This document shows, one piece after another, positions 51,247 through 59,538 of a stretch of 61,471 nt of DNA. Under the pieces are notes generated by a model, which was not told the origin of the DNA, did not search any database, and saw only the letters and a program-made list of their open reading frames with translations. A program made the position numbers and the translations under genes. The stretch's first letter is position 1. Each line of letters begins with the position of its first letter. Origin of the DNA: JAGWRA01 sp035534615 (lineage in GTDB: Bacteria; Acidobacteriota; Vicinamibacteria; Vicinamibacterales; CAVVIG01); contig DATLRO010000052.1 of assembly GCA_035534615.1 (NCBI GenBank), positions 1 to 61,471 of the forward strand. Reading direction: 5' to 3'.

Positions 51247-51645
51247 GTGACCGGACCCGAACCGCCTTCGCCCCGGACGATTCTCATCGTGGACGACGAT
51301 CCCGGGGTGACCGAGACGTTCCAGCGGATGCTCACCATGGAAGGTTATCGGGTGCTGACCGCCCTGAACGCAGCGGCCGGCCTGAAAACCGCCGAAACGG
51401 CCCATCCGCACGCCATCATTCTCGACCTGCGGATGCCGCTGGCCGACGGACTCCAGTTCCTCCGGACGCTCCGCACCAAGCCGGGCCAGGCCGACACCCC
51501 CGTGGCCATCGTCACCGGCGACTACTTTCTGGACGACAAGGTGTCGTCCGAGCTGCGGTCGCTCGGAGCGGACGTCCGGTTCAAGCCGCTCTGGCTGGAC
51601 GATCTGGTGAATCTCGCCCGCAAGCTGCTCAAGTCCGAGGCCTGA
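51247..51645 (+). CDS. Single-domain response regulator
   Basis: This 132-residue receiver domain has no output domain. The acidic pair is in ILIVDDDPGVTETF, the phospho-acceptor Asp is in AIILDLRMPLADGL at about 60, and the conserved Lys is at about 115 in VRFKPLWLDD. No kinase is next to it. It lies 17 bases upstream of hemE on the same strand, so it is probably co-expressed with the heme genes; a functional link is not shown. Confidence 0.88.
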   Translation: MTGPEPPSPRTILIVDDDPGVTETFQRMLTMEGYRVLTALNAAAGLKTAETAHPHAIILDLRMPLADGLQFLRTLRTKPGQADTPVAIVTGDYFLDDKVSSELRSLGADVRFKPLWLDDLVNLARKLLKSEA

Positions 51646-51662
51646 TCGCCCGTGGCCTTCCG

Positions 51663-52697
51663 ATGAACGATCGCTTCCTGCGCGCCTGCCGGCGCGAGCC
51701 GGTCGATGCCACGCCCGTGTGGTTCATGCGCCAGGCCGGCCGGTACATGGCCGAGTACCGGGCGCTCCGCGAGCGGTACTCGCTGCTGGAGCTCTGCCGT
51801 ACGCCGGATCTCGCCACCGAGGTCACGCTGCAGCCGGTCCGACGCATCGACGTCGACGCGGCCATCCTGTTCTCGGACCTGCTGTTGCCGCTCGAGCCGA
51901 TGGGCATCCCCTTCGATTTCGTCCGGGGCGAGGGGCCGGCCATCGAGCATCCGCTCCGAAGCGAAGGCGATCTCGCCCGGGTTCGCGCCTTCGAGCCGCG
52001 CGAGGCGCTCGCGCACGTCCTGCAGACGATCCGCCAGGTGCGGACCGCGCTGGACGGACGGGTGCCGCTCATCGGGTTCGCGGGGGCGCCGTTCACGCTC
52101 GCCTCCTACGCGATCGAGGGTGGCCACTCGACCAGCTTCGCCCACACGAAGGCGCTGATGTACGGGGCGCCGGCCGCCTGGCACCGGTTTGCGGAGACGC
52201 TGGCGACCCTCATCGGCGACTACCTCGTGGCCCAGGTCGAGGCGGGGGTGCAGGCGGTTCAAGTGTTCGACTCCTGGGTCGGCGCGCTGAACGCGGCCGA
52301 TTACCGGGAGTTCGTGCTGCCCCACACGCGCCGCCTCTTCGGGGCGCTGGAGGGCCGCGGCGTGCCGACGATTCACTTCGGCACCGGCACGGCCGCCCTC
52401 CTGCCCGACATGCGCGACGCCGGGGGGGACGTCATCGGGGCCGACTGGCGGATTCCGCTGGACGAGGCCTGGGCACGCATCGGCTTCGACCGCGGCATCC
52501 AGGGCAACCTCGATCCGACGCTGCTGCTCGGCCCGCTCGACCGCCTGCTCGCCGGCGCCGACGATGTGCTGGCGCGCGCGGCGGGCCGGCCGGGACACAT
52601 CTTCAACCTCGGCCATGGCATACTGCCCATGACCCCGCTCGAGCACGTGCAGACGCTCGCCCGCTATGTACACCAGCGCTCGCTCGAACAGATCTGA
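51663..52697 (+). CDS. hemE: Uroporphyrinogen decarboxylase
   Basis: This 344-residue enzyme makes coproporphyrinogen III. It has TPVWFMRQAGRYMAEYRALR at the N-terminus with the conserved Arg residues, DAAILFSDLLLPLEPMG, GFAGAPFTLASYAIEGG and FNLGHGILPMTP near the end. It is second in the RR-hemE-hemH-hemG/Y run and overlaps hemH by 32 bases. Confidence 0.95.
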   Translation: MNDRFLRACRREPVDATPVWFMRQAGRYMAEYRALRERYSLLELCRTPDLATEVTLQPVRRIDVDAAILFSDLLLPLEPMGIPFDFVRGEGPAIEHPLRSEGDLARVRAFEPREALAHVLQTIRQVRTALDGRVPLIGFAGAPFTLASYAIEGGHSTSFAHTKALMYGAPAAWHRFAETLATLIGDYLVAQVEAGVQAVQVFDSWVGALNAADYREFVLPHTRRLFGALEGRGVPTIHFGTGTAALLPDMRDAGGDVIGADWRIPLDEAWARIGFDRGIQGNLDPTLLLGPLDRLLAGADDVLARAAGRPGHIFNLGHGILPMTPLEHVQTLARYVHQRSLEQI

Positions 52698-53640
52698 CTC
52701 CGCGGCCGGGCCGCGTGTGGCGGTGCTGCTGATGGCCCACGGCACGCCCGAGTCGCTGGACGACATGACGGAGTACCTCACGCGCGTCAGGGCGGGCCGG
52801 CCGCCGTCGGACCCGCTGATCGCGGAGATGCGGCACAACTACGAGGCGATCGGGGGCCGTTCGCCGCTGACGGCCATTTCGCGCCAGCAGGCGGAGGCGC
52901 TGCAGGCGCGGCTCGGTCCGTCGATCCCGGTGTGGCTGGGCATGCGGACCTGGCACCCGTTCATCGCCGACGTGCTGCGGCCGCTCGCCGGATCGGGCAT
53001 CGAGCGGGTCATCGGGATTCCGCTCGCACCGCAGTTCTCGACGCTCAGCGTGCAGAAGTACGTGGAAGCGGCCACCGCGGCGCTGCCGCCCGGCATCCAC
53101 TTCGACTGCGTGCAGTCCTTTCACGATCACCCGCTGCTCATCGAGGCGTTCGCCGAGCGCCTGCGGGCGGCGCTGCCGGCGGGCGGACCGGACGCGGGCG
53201 AGGCCCTCCTGTTCACCGCGCACAGCCTGCCGGAGCGCGTCGTCCGGGACGGCGATCCGTACGCGCGCGAAGTCGCCGAGACGGCGCGCCTCGTGGCCGC
53301 GCGCGCGGGCGTCTCCGGCTACCAGCTCGCCTGGCAGAGCGCCGGCCGCACGCCCGAGCCGTGGGTCGGCCCCGACATCTCGGTGGTGATCCGCGAGCGG
53401 GCGGCGCACGGCACCCGGCGCGTGCTCGTGGCGCCGATCGGGTTCGTCTGCGACCACACCGAGATCCTGTTCGACATCGACGTCCAGGCGGCGGCGACCG
53501 CGCGCGGGTGCGGCGTGGCCCTGCGCCGCACGGAATCCCTGAACGTCCTCCCGCGCTTCATCGACGCGCTCGCGGACCTCGTCCAGCGCGCGCTCGCGGC
53601 GGCGCCCGCGGCCGGCCACGATGGAACCCTCACCCGTTGA
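52666..53640 (+). CDS. hemH: Ferrochelatase (proto- or coproporphyrin type)
   Basis: This is a 324-residue chelatase. The start region LLMAHGTPESLDDMTEYLTR, the catalytic His and its partner Glu in LVAPIGFVCDHTEILFDIDV, and FTAHSLPERVV are visible. It may insert iron into protoporphyrin or, in the coproporphyrin-dependent route, into coproporphyrin. The order hemE-hemH-hemY is that of Bacillus, where the latter route is used; no hemQ/chdC is in the window. The ATG at 52666 is used; internal starts are possible. Confidence 0.92.
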   Translation: MYTSARSNRSDSAAGPRVAVLLMAHGTPESLDDMTEYLTRVRAGRPPSDPLIAEMRHNYEAIGGRSPLTAISRQQAEALQARLGPSIPVWLGMRTWHPFIADVLRPLAGSGIERVIGIPLAPQFSTLSVQKYVEAATAALPPGIHFDCVQSFHDHPLLIEAFAERLRAALPAGGPDAGEALLFTAHSLPERVVRDGDPYAREVAETARLVAARAGVSGYQLAWQSAGRTPEPWVGPDISVVIRERAAHGTRRVLVAPIGFVCDHTEILFDIDVQAAATARGCGVALRRTESLNVLPRFIDALADLVQRALAAAPAAGHDGTLTR

Positions 53641-54997
53641 CGTCGTCATCGTCGGCGCCGGCATCGCCGGACTGGCCGCCGCGTTCGAGCTGAGCCGGCG
53701 CGGCCGGCGCGCGATCGTGCTCGAGCGGCGCCCGCGGCCCGGCGGCGTGGTCCTGACCGAGCAGACCGGCGGCTTCACCATCGACGCCGGCCCCGACAGC
53801 CTGCTCGTGCAGAAGCCGGCCGCCCTCGACCTGTGCCGCGAGATCGGCCTCGGCGGCCGCCTCGTCTCCACCAGGCCTCCACGCATCGCGTACATCCTGC
53901 GCGGCGGCCAGCTGCACGCCCTGCCCGAAGGATCCGTCCTGGGGATTCCCACGAAGCTGGCACCGCTCGCCGCGAGCCGCCTGTTCTCCTGGCCGGCGAA
54001 GCTCAGGATGGCCGCTGAAGCCGTCCGGCCGAATCGTCCGCCGGCGGGGGATGAATCGATCGGATCGTTCATCGACCGCCACTTCGGGCACGAGGCGGTC
54101 GAGTACCTGGCCGATCCCCTGCTGGCCGGCATTCACGCCGGTGACGTCGATCGGCTGTCGGCGCGCGCGCTGTTTCCCCGGCTGGTCGAGGCGGAAGCGC
54201 GGCACGGCAGCCTGATCCGCGCGTTCCGCCGGGCACCGCGGCCCGCCACCAGTGACGGCGCGTTCCGCTCGCTGCCCGGCGGCCTCGGCGAGCTGATCGC
54301 GGCCCTGGTCGCCGCCCTGCCGGCCGGAACCGTGCGGGCCGACTGCCCCGTCGCCGCGCTCGAAGGCCGCGGGCCGTATCGCGTCCGGACCGCGTCGGGC
54401 GAGCGCTGGCAGGCGCCGTGCGTCGTCCTCGCGGTGCCCGCCTACGCCGCGGCCGATCTGGTGGCGCCGCTCGATGCCGATCTCGCCGACCGCTGCCGCG
54501 CCATCCGGTACGTCTCGACCGCCACCGTCGCGCTCGGCTATCCGGCCGCCGCGATCCGGCGCCCGCTGCAGGGCACCGGATTCGTCGTGCCGCGACGCGA
54601 GGGGCTGAGCATTCTGGCCGGCACGTGGGTGTCGTCCAAGTGGCCGTCACGGGCGCCCGACGGCCACGTGCTCCTGCGCGCGTTCGTCGGCGGCGCCCGC
54701 GATCCGCGCGCGCTCGAGCGGGACGATGAGACGCTGGTCGCGCAGGCGACGGCCGACCTCCGGCGTGTGATGGCGATCGACGGGGAGCCCGAGCTCGTGC
54801 GCGTCTACCGCTGGCCGGAGGCCAACGCGCAATACGAGGTCGGGCACCTCGATCGGCTCGCCGCCATCGAGCGCGCGCTCGGCCGCCTGCCCGGCCTGTA
54901 TCTCACCGGCAGCGGCTTCCGCGGCGTCGGCATCCCCGATTGCGTCAGCGACGGCCGCGCGACCGCGCGCGCCGCCGCCGCCTTCCGGCCCACGTAG
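53621..54997 (+). CDS. hemY: Protoporphyrinogen/coproporphyrinogen oxidase (HemG/HemY/CgoX type)
   Basis: This 458-residue FAD-dependent oxidase has the dinucleotide motif VIVGAGIAGLAAAFELSRRG at residues 8-27. GGVVLTEQTGGFTIDAGPDS follows at about 41-60, and the C-terminus has YLTGSGFRGVGIPDCVSDGR. The start overlaps hemH by 20 bases. Whether it acts on protoporphyrinogen IX or coproporphyrinogen III cannot be told from sequence alone. Confidence 0.92.
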   Translation: MEPSPVDVVIVGAGIAGLAAAFELSRRGRRAIVLERRPRPGGVVLTEQTGGFTIDAGPDSLLVQKPAALDLCREIGLGGRLVSTRPPRIAYILRGGQLHALPEGSVLGIPTKLAPLAASRLFSWPAKLRMAAEAVRPNRPPAGDESIGSFIDRHFGHEAVEYLADPLLAGIHAGDVDRLSARALFPRLVEAEARHGSLIRAFRRAPRPATSDGAFRSLPGGLGELIAALVAALPAGTVRADCPVAALEGRGPYRVRTASGERWQAPCVVLAVPAYAAADLVAPLDADLADRCRAIRYVSTATVALGYPAAAIRRPLQGTGFVVPRREGLSILAGTWVSSKWPSRAPDGHVLLRAFVGGARDPRALERDDETLVAQATADLRRVMAIDGEPELVRVYRWPEANAQYEVGHLDRLAAIERALGRLPGLYLTGSGFRGVGIPDCVSDGRATARAAAAFRPT

Positions 54998-55004
54998 CCC
55001 CCGG

Positions 55005-55037
55005 GAGCACCCGAGCACCGAGCACTGAGCACTGAGC
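55005..55037. repeat. Heptamer array after the heme operon
   Basis: GAGCACC(C), GAGCACC, GAGCACT, GAGCACT and a partial GAGC follow each other. The array begins 7 bases after the hemY stop, in the same unit family as 17825. Confidence 0.75.
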
Positions 55038-55127
55038 GTGTGATAGTGTGATACAGGGTCAGCGGCGGTCATTCCACGGTTTTTCAACGAATTTCAACCG
55101 AATCTGGCTCGGAGCACGAGTTCCGTC
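55038..55127. other. Gap before arginase
   Basis: TGATAGTGTGATACAGG (55041-55057) offers GATACA as a poor -10 box. There is no ribosome binding site of consensus type before 55128. Nothing else is seen. Confidence 0.25.
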
Positions 55128-56036
55128 ATGCGTCCCGTCCACATCATCGGTGTTCCTCTCGACCTCGGCGGCGGCCGCCGGGGGGTCGACATGGGACCGT
55201 CCGCGTTCCGGATTGCCGGCCTCGGCGAGCGGCTTACCGCCCTCGGGTACACGGTGGTCGACAAGGGCGACCTGCCGGTCCCGATTCCCGAAACACAGCA
55301 GCCGCGTGACGAGCGCAAGAAGTACGTGCGCGATATCGCGAAAGTCTGCCTGAAGCTCTACCAGGTGGCCCTCGCCGCCTTCGAGGAGGGGGCGATGCCG
55401 CTCGTCCTCGGCGGCGATCACAGCCTCGCCGCCGGCTCGGTGGCGGCCGCCTCCGAGCAGGCGCGCCGCCAGGGCAAGCCGCTCGGCCTGCTGTGGGTCG
55501 ACGCGCACGGCGACATGAACACGCCGGCCACGACAACGAGCGGCAACGTGCACGGCATGCCGCTGGCGGCGCTGCTCGGTCCGGAGCCGGCCGAGCTGTC
55601 GCGCATCGGCGGCACGTCGCCGAAGGTGCGGCCCGAGCACACCGTCCTCGTCGGCGTCCGCAACCTGGACGTGCGCGAAAGGGAACTGGTGCTCGCCTCG
55701 GGGATCCACGTCTTCACGATGAAGGACATCGATCGCGTGGGCATCGCGTCGGTCGCCGAGCAGGCCATCGCCATCGCCGGCAAGGGGACGGCCGGCGTGC
55801 ACGTGTCGTTCGACGTGGACGTCTGCGATCCGTCGATCGCGCCGGGCGTCGGCACGCCGGTCAAAGGCGGCCTCGACTACCGCGAGGCGCACATGATCAT
55901 GGAAGTGATTGCCGATTCCGGCCGGCTGAGCTCGCTCGACATGGTCGAGGTGAATCCGATCCTCGACATGCAGAATGCGACCGCCATGCTCGCGACCGAA
56001 CTCGTGCTGTCGGCGCTGGGGATGAACATTCTCTGA
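55128..56036 (+). CDS. rocF: Arginase
   Basis: This 302-residue manganese enzyme cleaves arginine to ornithine and urea. The metal ligands are in VLGGDHSLAAGSV, VDAHGDMNTPATT and VSFDVDVCDPSIAPG, and the last part has SLDMVEVNP. The N-terminal GVPLDLGGGRRGVDMGPSAF is typical of arginase rather than agmatinase. No urease or ornithine genes are adjacent. Confidence 0.94.
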   Translation: MRPVHIIGVPLDLGGGRRGVDMGPSAFRIAGLGERLTALGYTVVDKGDLPVPIPETQQPRDERKKYVRDIAKVCLKLYQVALAAFEEGAMPLVLGGDHSLAAGSVAAASEQARRQGKPLGLLWVDAHGDMNTPATTTSGNVHGMPLAALLGPEPAELSRIGGTSPKVRPEHTVLVGVRNLDVRERELVLASGIHVFTMKDIDRVGIASVAEQAIAIAGKGTAGVHVSFDVDVCDPSIAPGVGTPVKGGLDYREAHMIMEVIADSGRLSSLDMVEVNPILDMQNATAMLATELVLSALGMNIL

Positions 56037-56055
56037 CGGGGCGCGGGCGCTCGGG

Positions 56056-56430
56056 CTACGCCACGTCCTTGAGCATCTCTTCGAGCGCCTGGACGAGCTG
56101 AACCAGGGAGTAGGGCTTTTCCAGCAGCCGCGTGTGCGGCCGGATGCGCTCGAGTTCGGCCGATTCGGACGGAACGCCCGAGAAGATGATCACCGGCACC
56201 GCCGCCGGCATCTGCGCGACGACGTCGCGGCCCGACCCGCGGCGGAGCCGCAGGTCGACGATGGCCGCCGCCAGCTGAGGGCCGTGTTCCCGGACGGCCG
56301 CCTGCCCTTCGTCGACCGTTTCGGCCGAGACCACCGTGAACTGGTGCAGTTCCAGGAACTTCACCAGCGGGCGTCTGACCGAGTAGTCGTCCTCGACCAC
56401 GAGAACCATGCGGTTCGCATCCTTGACCAT
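56056..56430 (-). CDS. Single-domain response regulator
   Basis: This 124-residue receiver domain has VLVVEDDYSVRRPLVKFLEL (acidic pair), the phospho-acceptor Asp in AAIVDLRLRRGSG at about 58, Ser in IIFSGVPS and the Lys in LLEKPYSL at about 103. It has no output domain. It is convergent with arginase. The hybrid kinase at 57262, whose own receiver is degenerate, could be its partner; this is inference. Confidence 0.9.
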   Translation of the reverse strand: MVKDANRMVLVVEDDYSVRRPLVKFLELHQFTVVSAETVDEGQAAVREHGPQLAAAIVDLRLRRGSGRDVVAQMPAAVPVIIFSGVPSESAELERIRPHTRLLEKPYSLVQLVQALEEMLKDVA

Positions 56431-56506
56431 GGGCCCTGATTATCGTCGCTCGCCACCACCCGCCGCAACCGGGAGGCACACGAAGTGCGAAGGGCGTGAC
56501 GAAGCT

Positions 56507-57133
56507 GTGAAACCGCGGGCGGACGAGGGATCGGGCTCCTCACCGGGCCGGACGGCGCGGCCGGATGCGGCCGCAGGACCTTCCGATCGGCGGCGGCGCG
56601 CGTCCGCGATCGCGGTCCCGGCCATTGTCGCGCTGCTCGTCTCCGGGTGCGCCTTCGTGACCGGCAGCACGCCGCGGCGCGCCAGCCCGCGCGCCGCGGC
56701 CCATGCCACCGTCGACGGCGCCCCGATCGTGGTCGAGTACGGCCGGCCCTACCGGCGCGGCCGCACCATCTTCGGCGGGCTCGTGCCGTACGGACGGATC
56801 TGGCGGACCGGTGCAGACGAGGCGACCGTGCTCGAGACGGCGGCCGCCCTGCGCTTCGGCGACGTCACCGTTCCCGCCGGCCGGTACAGCCTCTGGACGC
56901 GCCCCGGCCGCCGGCGCTGGCTGTTCATCATCAACCGGCAGTCCGGCCAGTGGGGGACCGACTACGACCGGTCACGCGATCTCGTCCGCGTCCCGGTCGT
57001 GCCGACGCGAACGCGACGGATCATCAATCAGCTCACCATCCACATCAGGCCGCGCCGCGACGGCGGGCAGCTGATTCTGACGTGGGAGCGAACCCGCCTG
57101 GTCGTGCCCTTCGCCCTGGCGCACCGGAAATAG
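56507..57133 (+). CDS. DUF2911 lipoprotein
   Basis: This is a roughly 208-residue protein. After a Lys/Arg-rich N-terminus comes a lipobox-like segment (IVALLVSGC). The DUF2911 domain follows: VEYGRPYRRGRTIFGGLVPY, WRTGADEAT, VPAGRYSLWT and FIINRQSGQWGTDYD. DUF2911 proteins are common in Bacteroidota and Acidobacteriota; function unknown. The start is uncertain; I chose the GTG at 56507, and starts up to 56408 would overlap the divergent response regulator gene. Confidence 0.78.
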   Translation: MKPRADEGSGSSPGRTARPDAAAGPSDRRRRASAIAVPAIVALLVSGCAFVTGSTPRRASPRAAAHATVDGAPIVVEYGRPYRRGRTIFGGLVPYGRIWRTGADEATVLETAAALRFGDVTVPAGRYSLWTRPGRRRWLFIINRQSGQWGTDYDRSRDLVRVPVVPTRTRRIINQLTIHIRPRRDGGQLILTWERTRLVVPFALAHRK

Positions 57134-57261
57134 TCCCGTATACGCCCCTCAACGACTACAGATATTCCACTCCGTCCTACAGGCTAAGACTTCGTCGCCG
57201 CCCGCCGATTTCGGATATATCGTACGTCTGCCGTCTGTAGGGCTGACCATCGGGTCCACGT

Positions 57262-58992
57262 GTGCCTCTGCGCTTCCTCCAGCGACTCCCCGTCCGCTTC
57301 GCCCTCGTGCCGATCTTCGTGGCGCTGGCGGTGGCCTGCACGCGCGCGTGCTGGCCGTTTCTCGGCAGCACGCCGTTTCTGCTGCTGTGGGGCGTCGTCG
57401 GCTGGGCGGCGTACGACCATCGGCGCGGCCCGAGTCAGCTCGCGATCGGGCTCGGCATGGCGGGCGCGTACTGGTTCCTGCCGTCGAGCGCCGGCGGCAT
57501 CTGGCACGTCGTGCTGTTCGGCGTCACGACGGTCCTCGCCGCCGAGCTCATCATGGGGCGCGTGCGATCGCGTCAGGCGCTGGCCGACAGCGAGTTCCGG
57601 TTCCGCGCGTTCTTCGAGACCGATCTGGTCGCCAACTTCATCGCCACGCCTGAGGGACGGCTGCTCGCCTGGAACGCGCGGTTCGCGGCGCTCATGAACG
57701 GCGTGGAGTCCTCCTCCGACCTGCAGAGCCTGCTCGACGCCGACACCTACGCAGCGATGCGCGAGCGTATCGCCCAGGGCAGCTCCCTGTGGCGGCCGTC
57801 TCTCGTGATTCACCGCCCGGGCGAGCCCGTGCGGGTCGACGCACGGTTCATGGGGATCCGGAACGCGGGCGGACAGCTCCAGAGCATCGCCGGCTGCCTG
57901 GTCGACATGACCGAGCGCTACCGCGTGAATGCCCAGATTCAGCGCTGGCAGAAGCTCGACGCGCTCGAGCGGCTCGTCGTCGGCCTCGTGCACCACTTCA
58001 AGAACCTGCTGGCGATCATCGTCGGGCGGGCCGACGTGCTGGCGGCGCAGATCGACGACCACAGCCCCCTGCGCCGCGATGTCCAGGAGATGCAGCGGGC
58101 CGCCGCCCGCGCGAACACGCTGACGACCCAGCTCGTCGCCTTCAGCCGCCAGGAGCTGCTGCAGCCGGCCATCGTCGACGTGAACGCGCTCGTGCTCGCC
58201 ACTGTGGACAGCCTGCCGCGGGCGGCCGATCCTGCGATCTTCGTCGACGCCGGTCTGAGCCGGAGCCCCTGCCTGGCCGAGGTCGATGCCGCACGGTTCG
58301 AACAGATGCTGCGGAGCCTGGCAGCGAACGCCTGCGAGGCGCTGCCGCAGGGCGGTCACGTGACCTTCGAGACGGCGATCGTGGATCTGGCGACGCCCCC
58401 GCTCAATCGGGAGGAGGTGACGCCCGGCTGCTACGTGCAGCTGGCCGTCAGCGACACCGGCGTCGGCATGCCGCCCGAGGTGCGCGGCCGGCTGTTCGAG
58501 CCGTTCTTCACGACCAGGCCGCCCGGCGAGAGTACCGGACTGAGCCTGGCGACCGCCTACGGGCTGGTGCGCCAGAGCGGCGGCTTCATCGAGGTGTACA
58601 GCCGGCCGGGACAGGGGACGACCTTCGAAATCTACCTGCCCAGCGCCGATGCGCGGAGCGTGCCCGACGCCGCCATCACCGGGTCGCTCGTCTTCGACTT
58701 CGGCACGATCCTGCTGGTCTCCCACGACGGCGACCGGCGGGCCCGGCTGATGCAGCTGCTGCGACGCTACGATTACAGCGTCATCGAGGTTGCGAACGTG
58801 AGCGCCGCGCTGGCCGCGCTCAGGGCCGGCCAGAACGTGCATGCGGCCCTGCTCGACGCCAGGACGGCGGATGATGCCGCCGCGCTGCTCGGGGCGCAAC
58901 CCGCGCTGAAGATCCTGACGCTGCCCGATGGTCCGATCCTGCCGCTGGCCGTCATCCGGCGGATTCGGGAAGCCCTGTCCTCGCCGGTGTGA
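57262..58992 (+). CDS. PAS-containing hybrid histidine kinase with a degenerate receiver
   Basis: This 576-residue protein has three or four membrane segments (about 10-100), a PAS-like domain (about 108-220), a dimerisation/phosphoacceptor helix with GLVHHFKNLLAIIVG (His at about 244; the usual Asp after it is His) and an ATPase domain with the N-box ANACEAL, DTGVGM and TTRPPGESTGLSLATAYG. A receiver-like C-terminus (about 475-576) has an Asp at AALLDART, but only one clear residue of the acidic pair (VSHDGD) and no conserved Lys. The start is GTG at 57262. Confidence 0.88.
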   Translation: MPLRFLQRLPVRFALVPIFVALAVACTRACWPFLGSTPFLLLWGVVGWAAYDHRRGPSQLAIGLGMAGAYWFLPSSAGGIWHVVLFGVTTVLAAELIMGRVRSRQALADSEFRFRAFFETDLVANFIATPEGRLLAWNARFAALMNGVESSSDLQSLLDADTYAAMRERIAQGSSLWRPSLVIHRPGEPVRVDARFMGIRNAGGQLQSIAGCLVDMTERYRVNAQIQRWQKLDALERLVVGLVHHFKNLLAIIVGRADVLAAQIDDHSPLRRDVQEMQRAAARANTLTTQLVAFSRQELLQPAIVDVNALVLATVDSLPRAADPAIFVDAGLSRSPCLAEVDAARFEQMLRSLAANACEALPQGGHVTFETAIVDLATPPLNREEVTPGCYVQLAVSDTGVGMPPEVRGRLFEPFFTTRPPGESTGLSLATAYGLVRQSGGFIEVYSRPGQGTTFEIYLPSADARSVPDAAITGSLVFDFGTILLVSHDGDRRARLMQLLRRYDYSVIEVANVSAALAALRAGQNVHAALLDARTADDAAALLGAQPALKILTLPDGPILPLAVIRRIREALSSPV

Positions 58993-59011
58993 GCCGCGGT
59001 GCGGCCGGCGC

Positions 59012-59419
59012 TCACGCGCTGAGCTGTCCGGGCACCGCGTCGAGATTCGGGGCGACGGACGTCCGCGCCCCGGCGACCGGCACCCGGCGGACGTGTCCGG
59101 CGGCCGCGAGCCGCTCCATCCGCGCCACCGCCAGCTCCTCGGCCCGGCGGATCGCATAGATCCGACCGATCACGCGCTGCGCCGGCGACAGGCTCGGCCC
59201 GCTGGCGCGGAGCCACGTCTCGATCCGGTCGATGAACGCCGACAGTGCACAGCCAGCCCTGCTATTGAATGAGGAGACGACCGGGTGACCGAGCAGCCGC
59301 CGTGCGCGCCGCCACCTGCGTGCGGGGCGACCGGCACCGGATACCGGCAGGGAGGCCGTGAGGGGGCCGACGCCGATGGCGGGTGCGGCGATCCGCACCG
59401 CCGACAAAGGCCACGACAA
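59012..59419 (-). CDS. Possible small protein of unknown function
   Basis: The frame encodes up to 135 residues; the last 90 (from about ALSAFIDRIETWLR) look coding, with an amphipathic helical stretch RIYAIRRAEELAVARMERLA. The start is uncertain: GTG at 59419 gives the full length, while no ATG or GTG lies closer to the likely domain. It has no known family. It may be spurious. Confidence 0.3.
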   Translation of the reverse strand: MSWPLSAVRIAAPAIGVGPLTASLPVSGAGRPARRWRRARRLLGHPVVSSFNSRAGCALSAFIDRIETWLRASGPSLSPAQRVIGRIYAIRRAEELAVARMERLAAAGHVRRVPVAGARTSVAPNLDAVPGQLSA

Positions 59420-59442
59420 TCCGTGCGGCGTCGCGGTAAGAT
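59413..59442 (+). promoter_or_regulatory. Promoter of tRNA-Lys
   Basis: ACGACA (59413-59418) and TAAGAT (59437-59442) are 18 bases apart. The tRNA begins at 59464, about 15 bases after the expected transcript start. Confidence 0.45.
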
Positions 59443-59463
59443 CGAACGGCTTTCCCGCCTGTC

Positions 59464-59538
59464 GGGCCGCTAGCTCAGTGGTAGAGCACGTGACTTTTAA
59501 TCACGGTGTCCCGGGTTCGATCCCCGGGCGGCCCACCA
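59464..59538 (+). tRNA. tRNA-Lys (anticodon TTT), attachment site of an island
   Basis: The acceptor arm GGGCCGC pairs with GCGGCCC, the anticodon stem CGTGA/TCACG holds the loop CTTTTAA with anticodon TTT, the T-arm is CCGGG TTCGATC CCCGG, and CCA is encoded. The 3' half overlaps the end of the integrase gene on the other strand, which marks it as the integration target. Confidence 0.96.
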
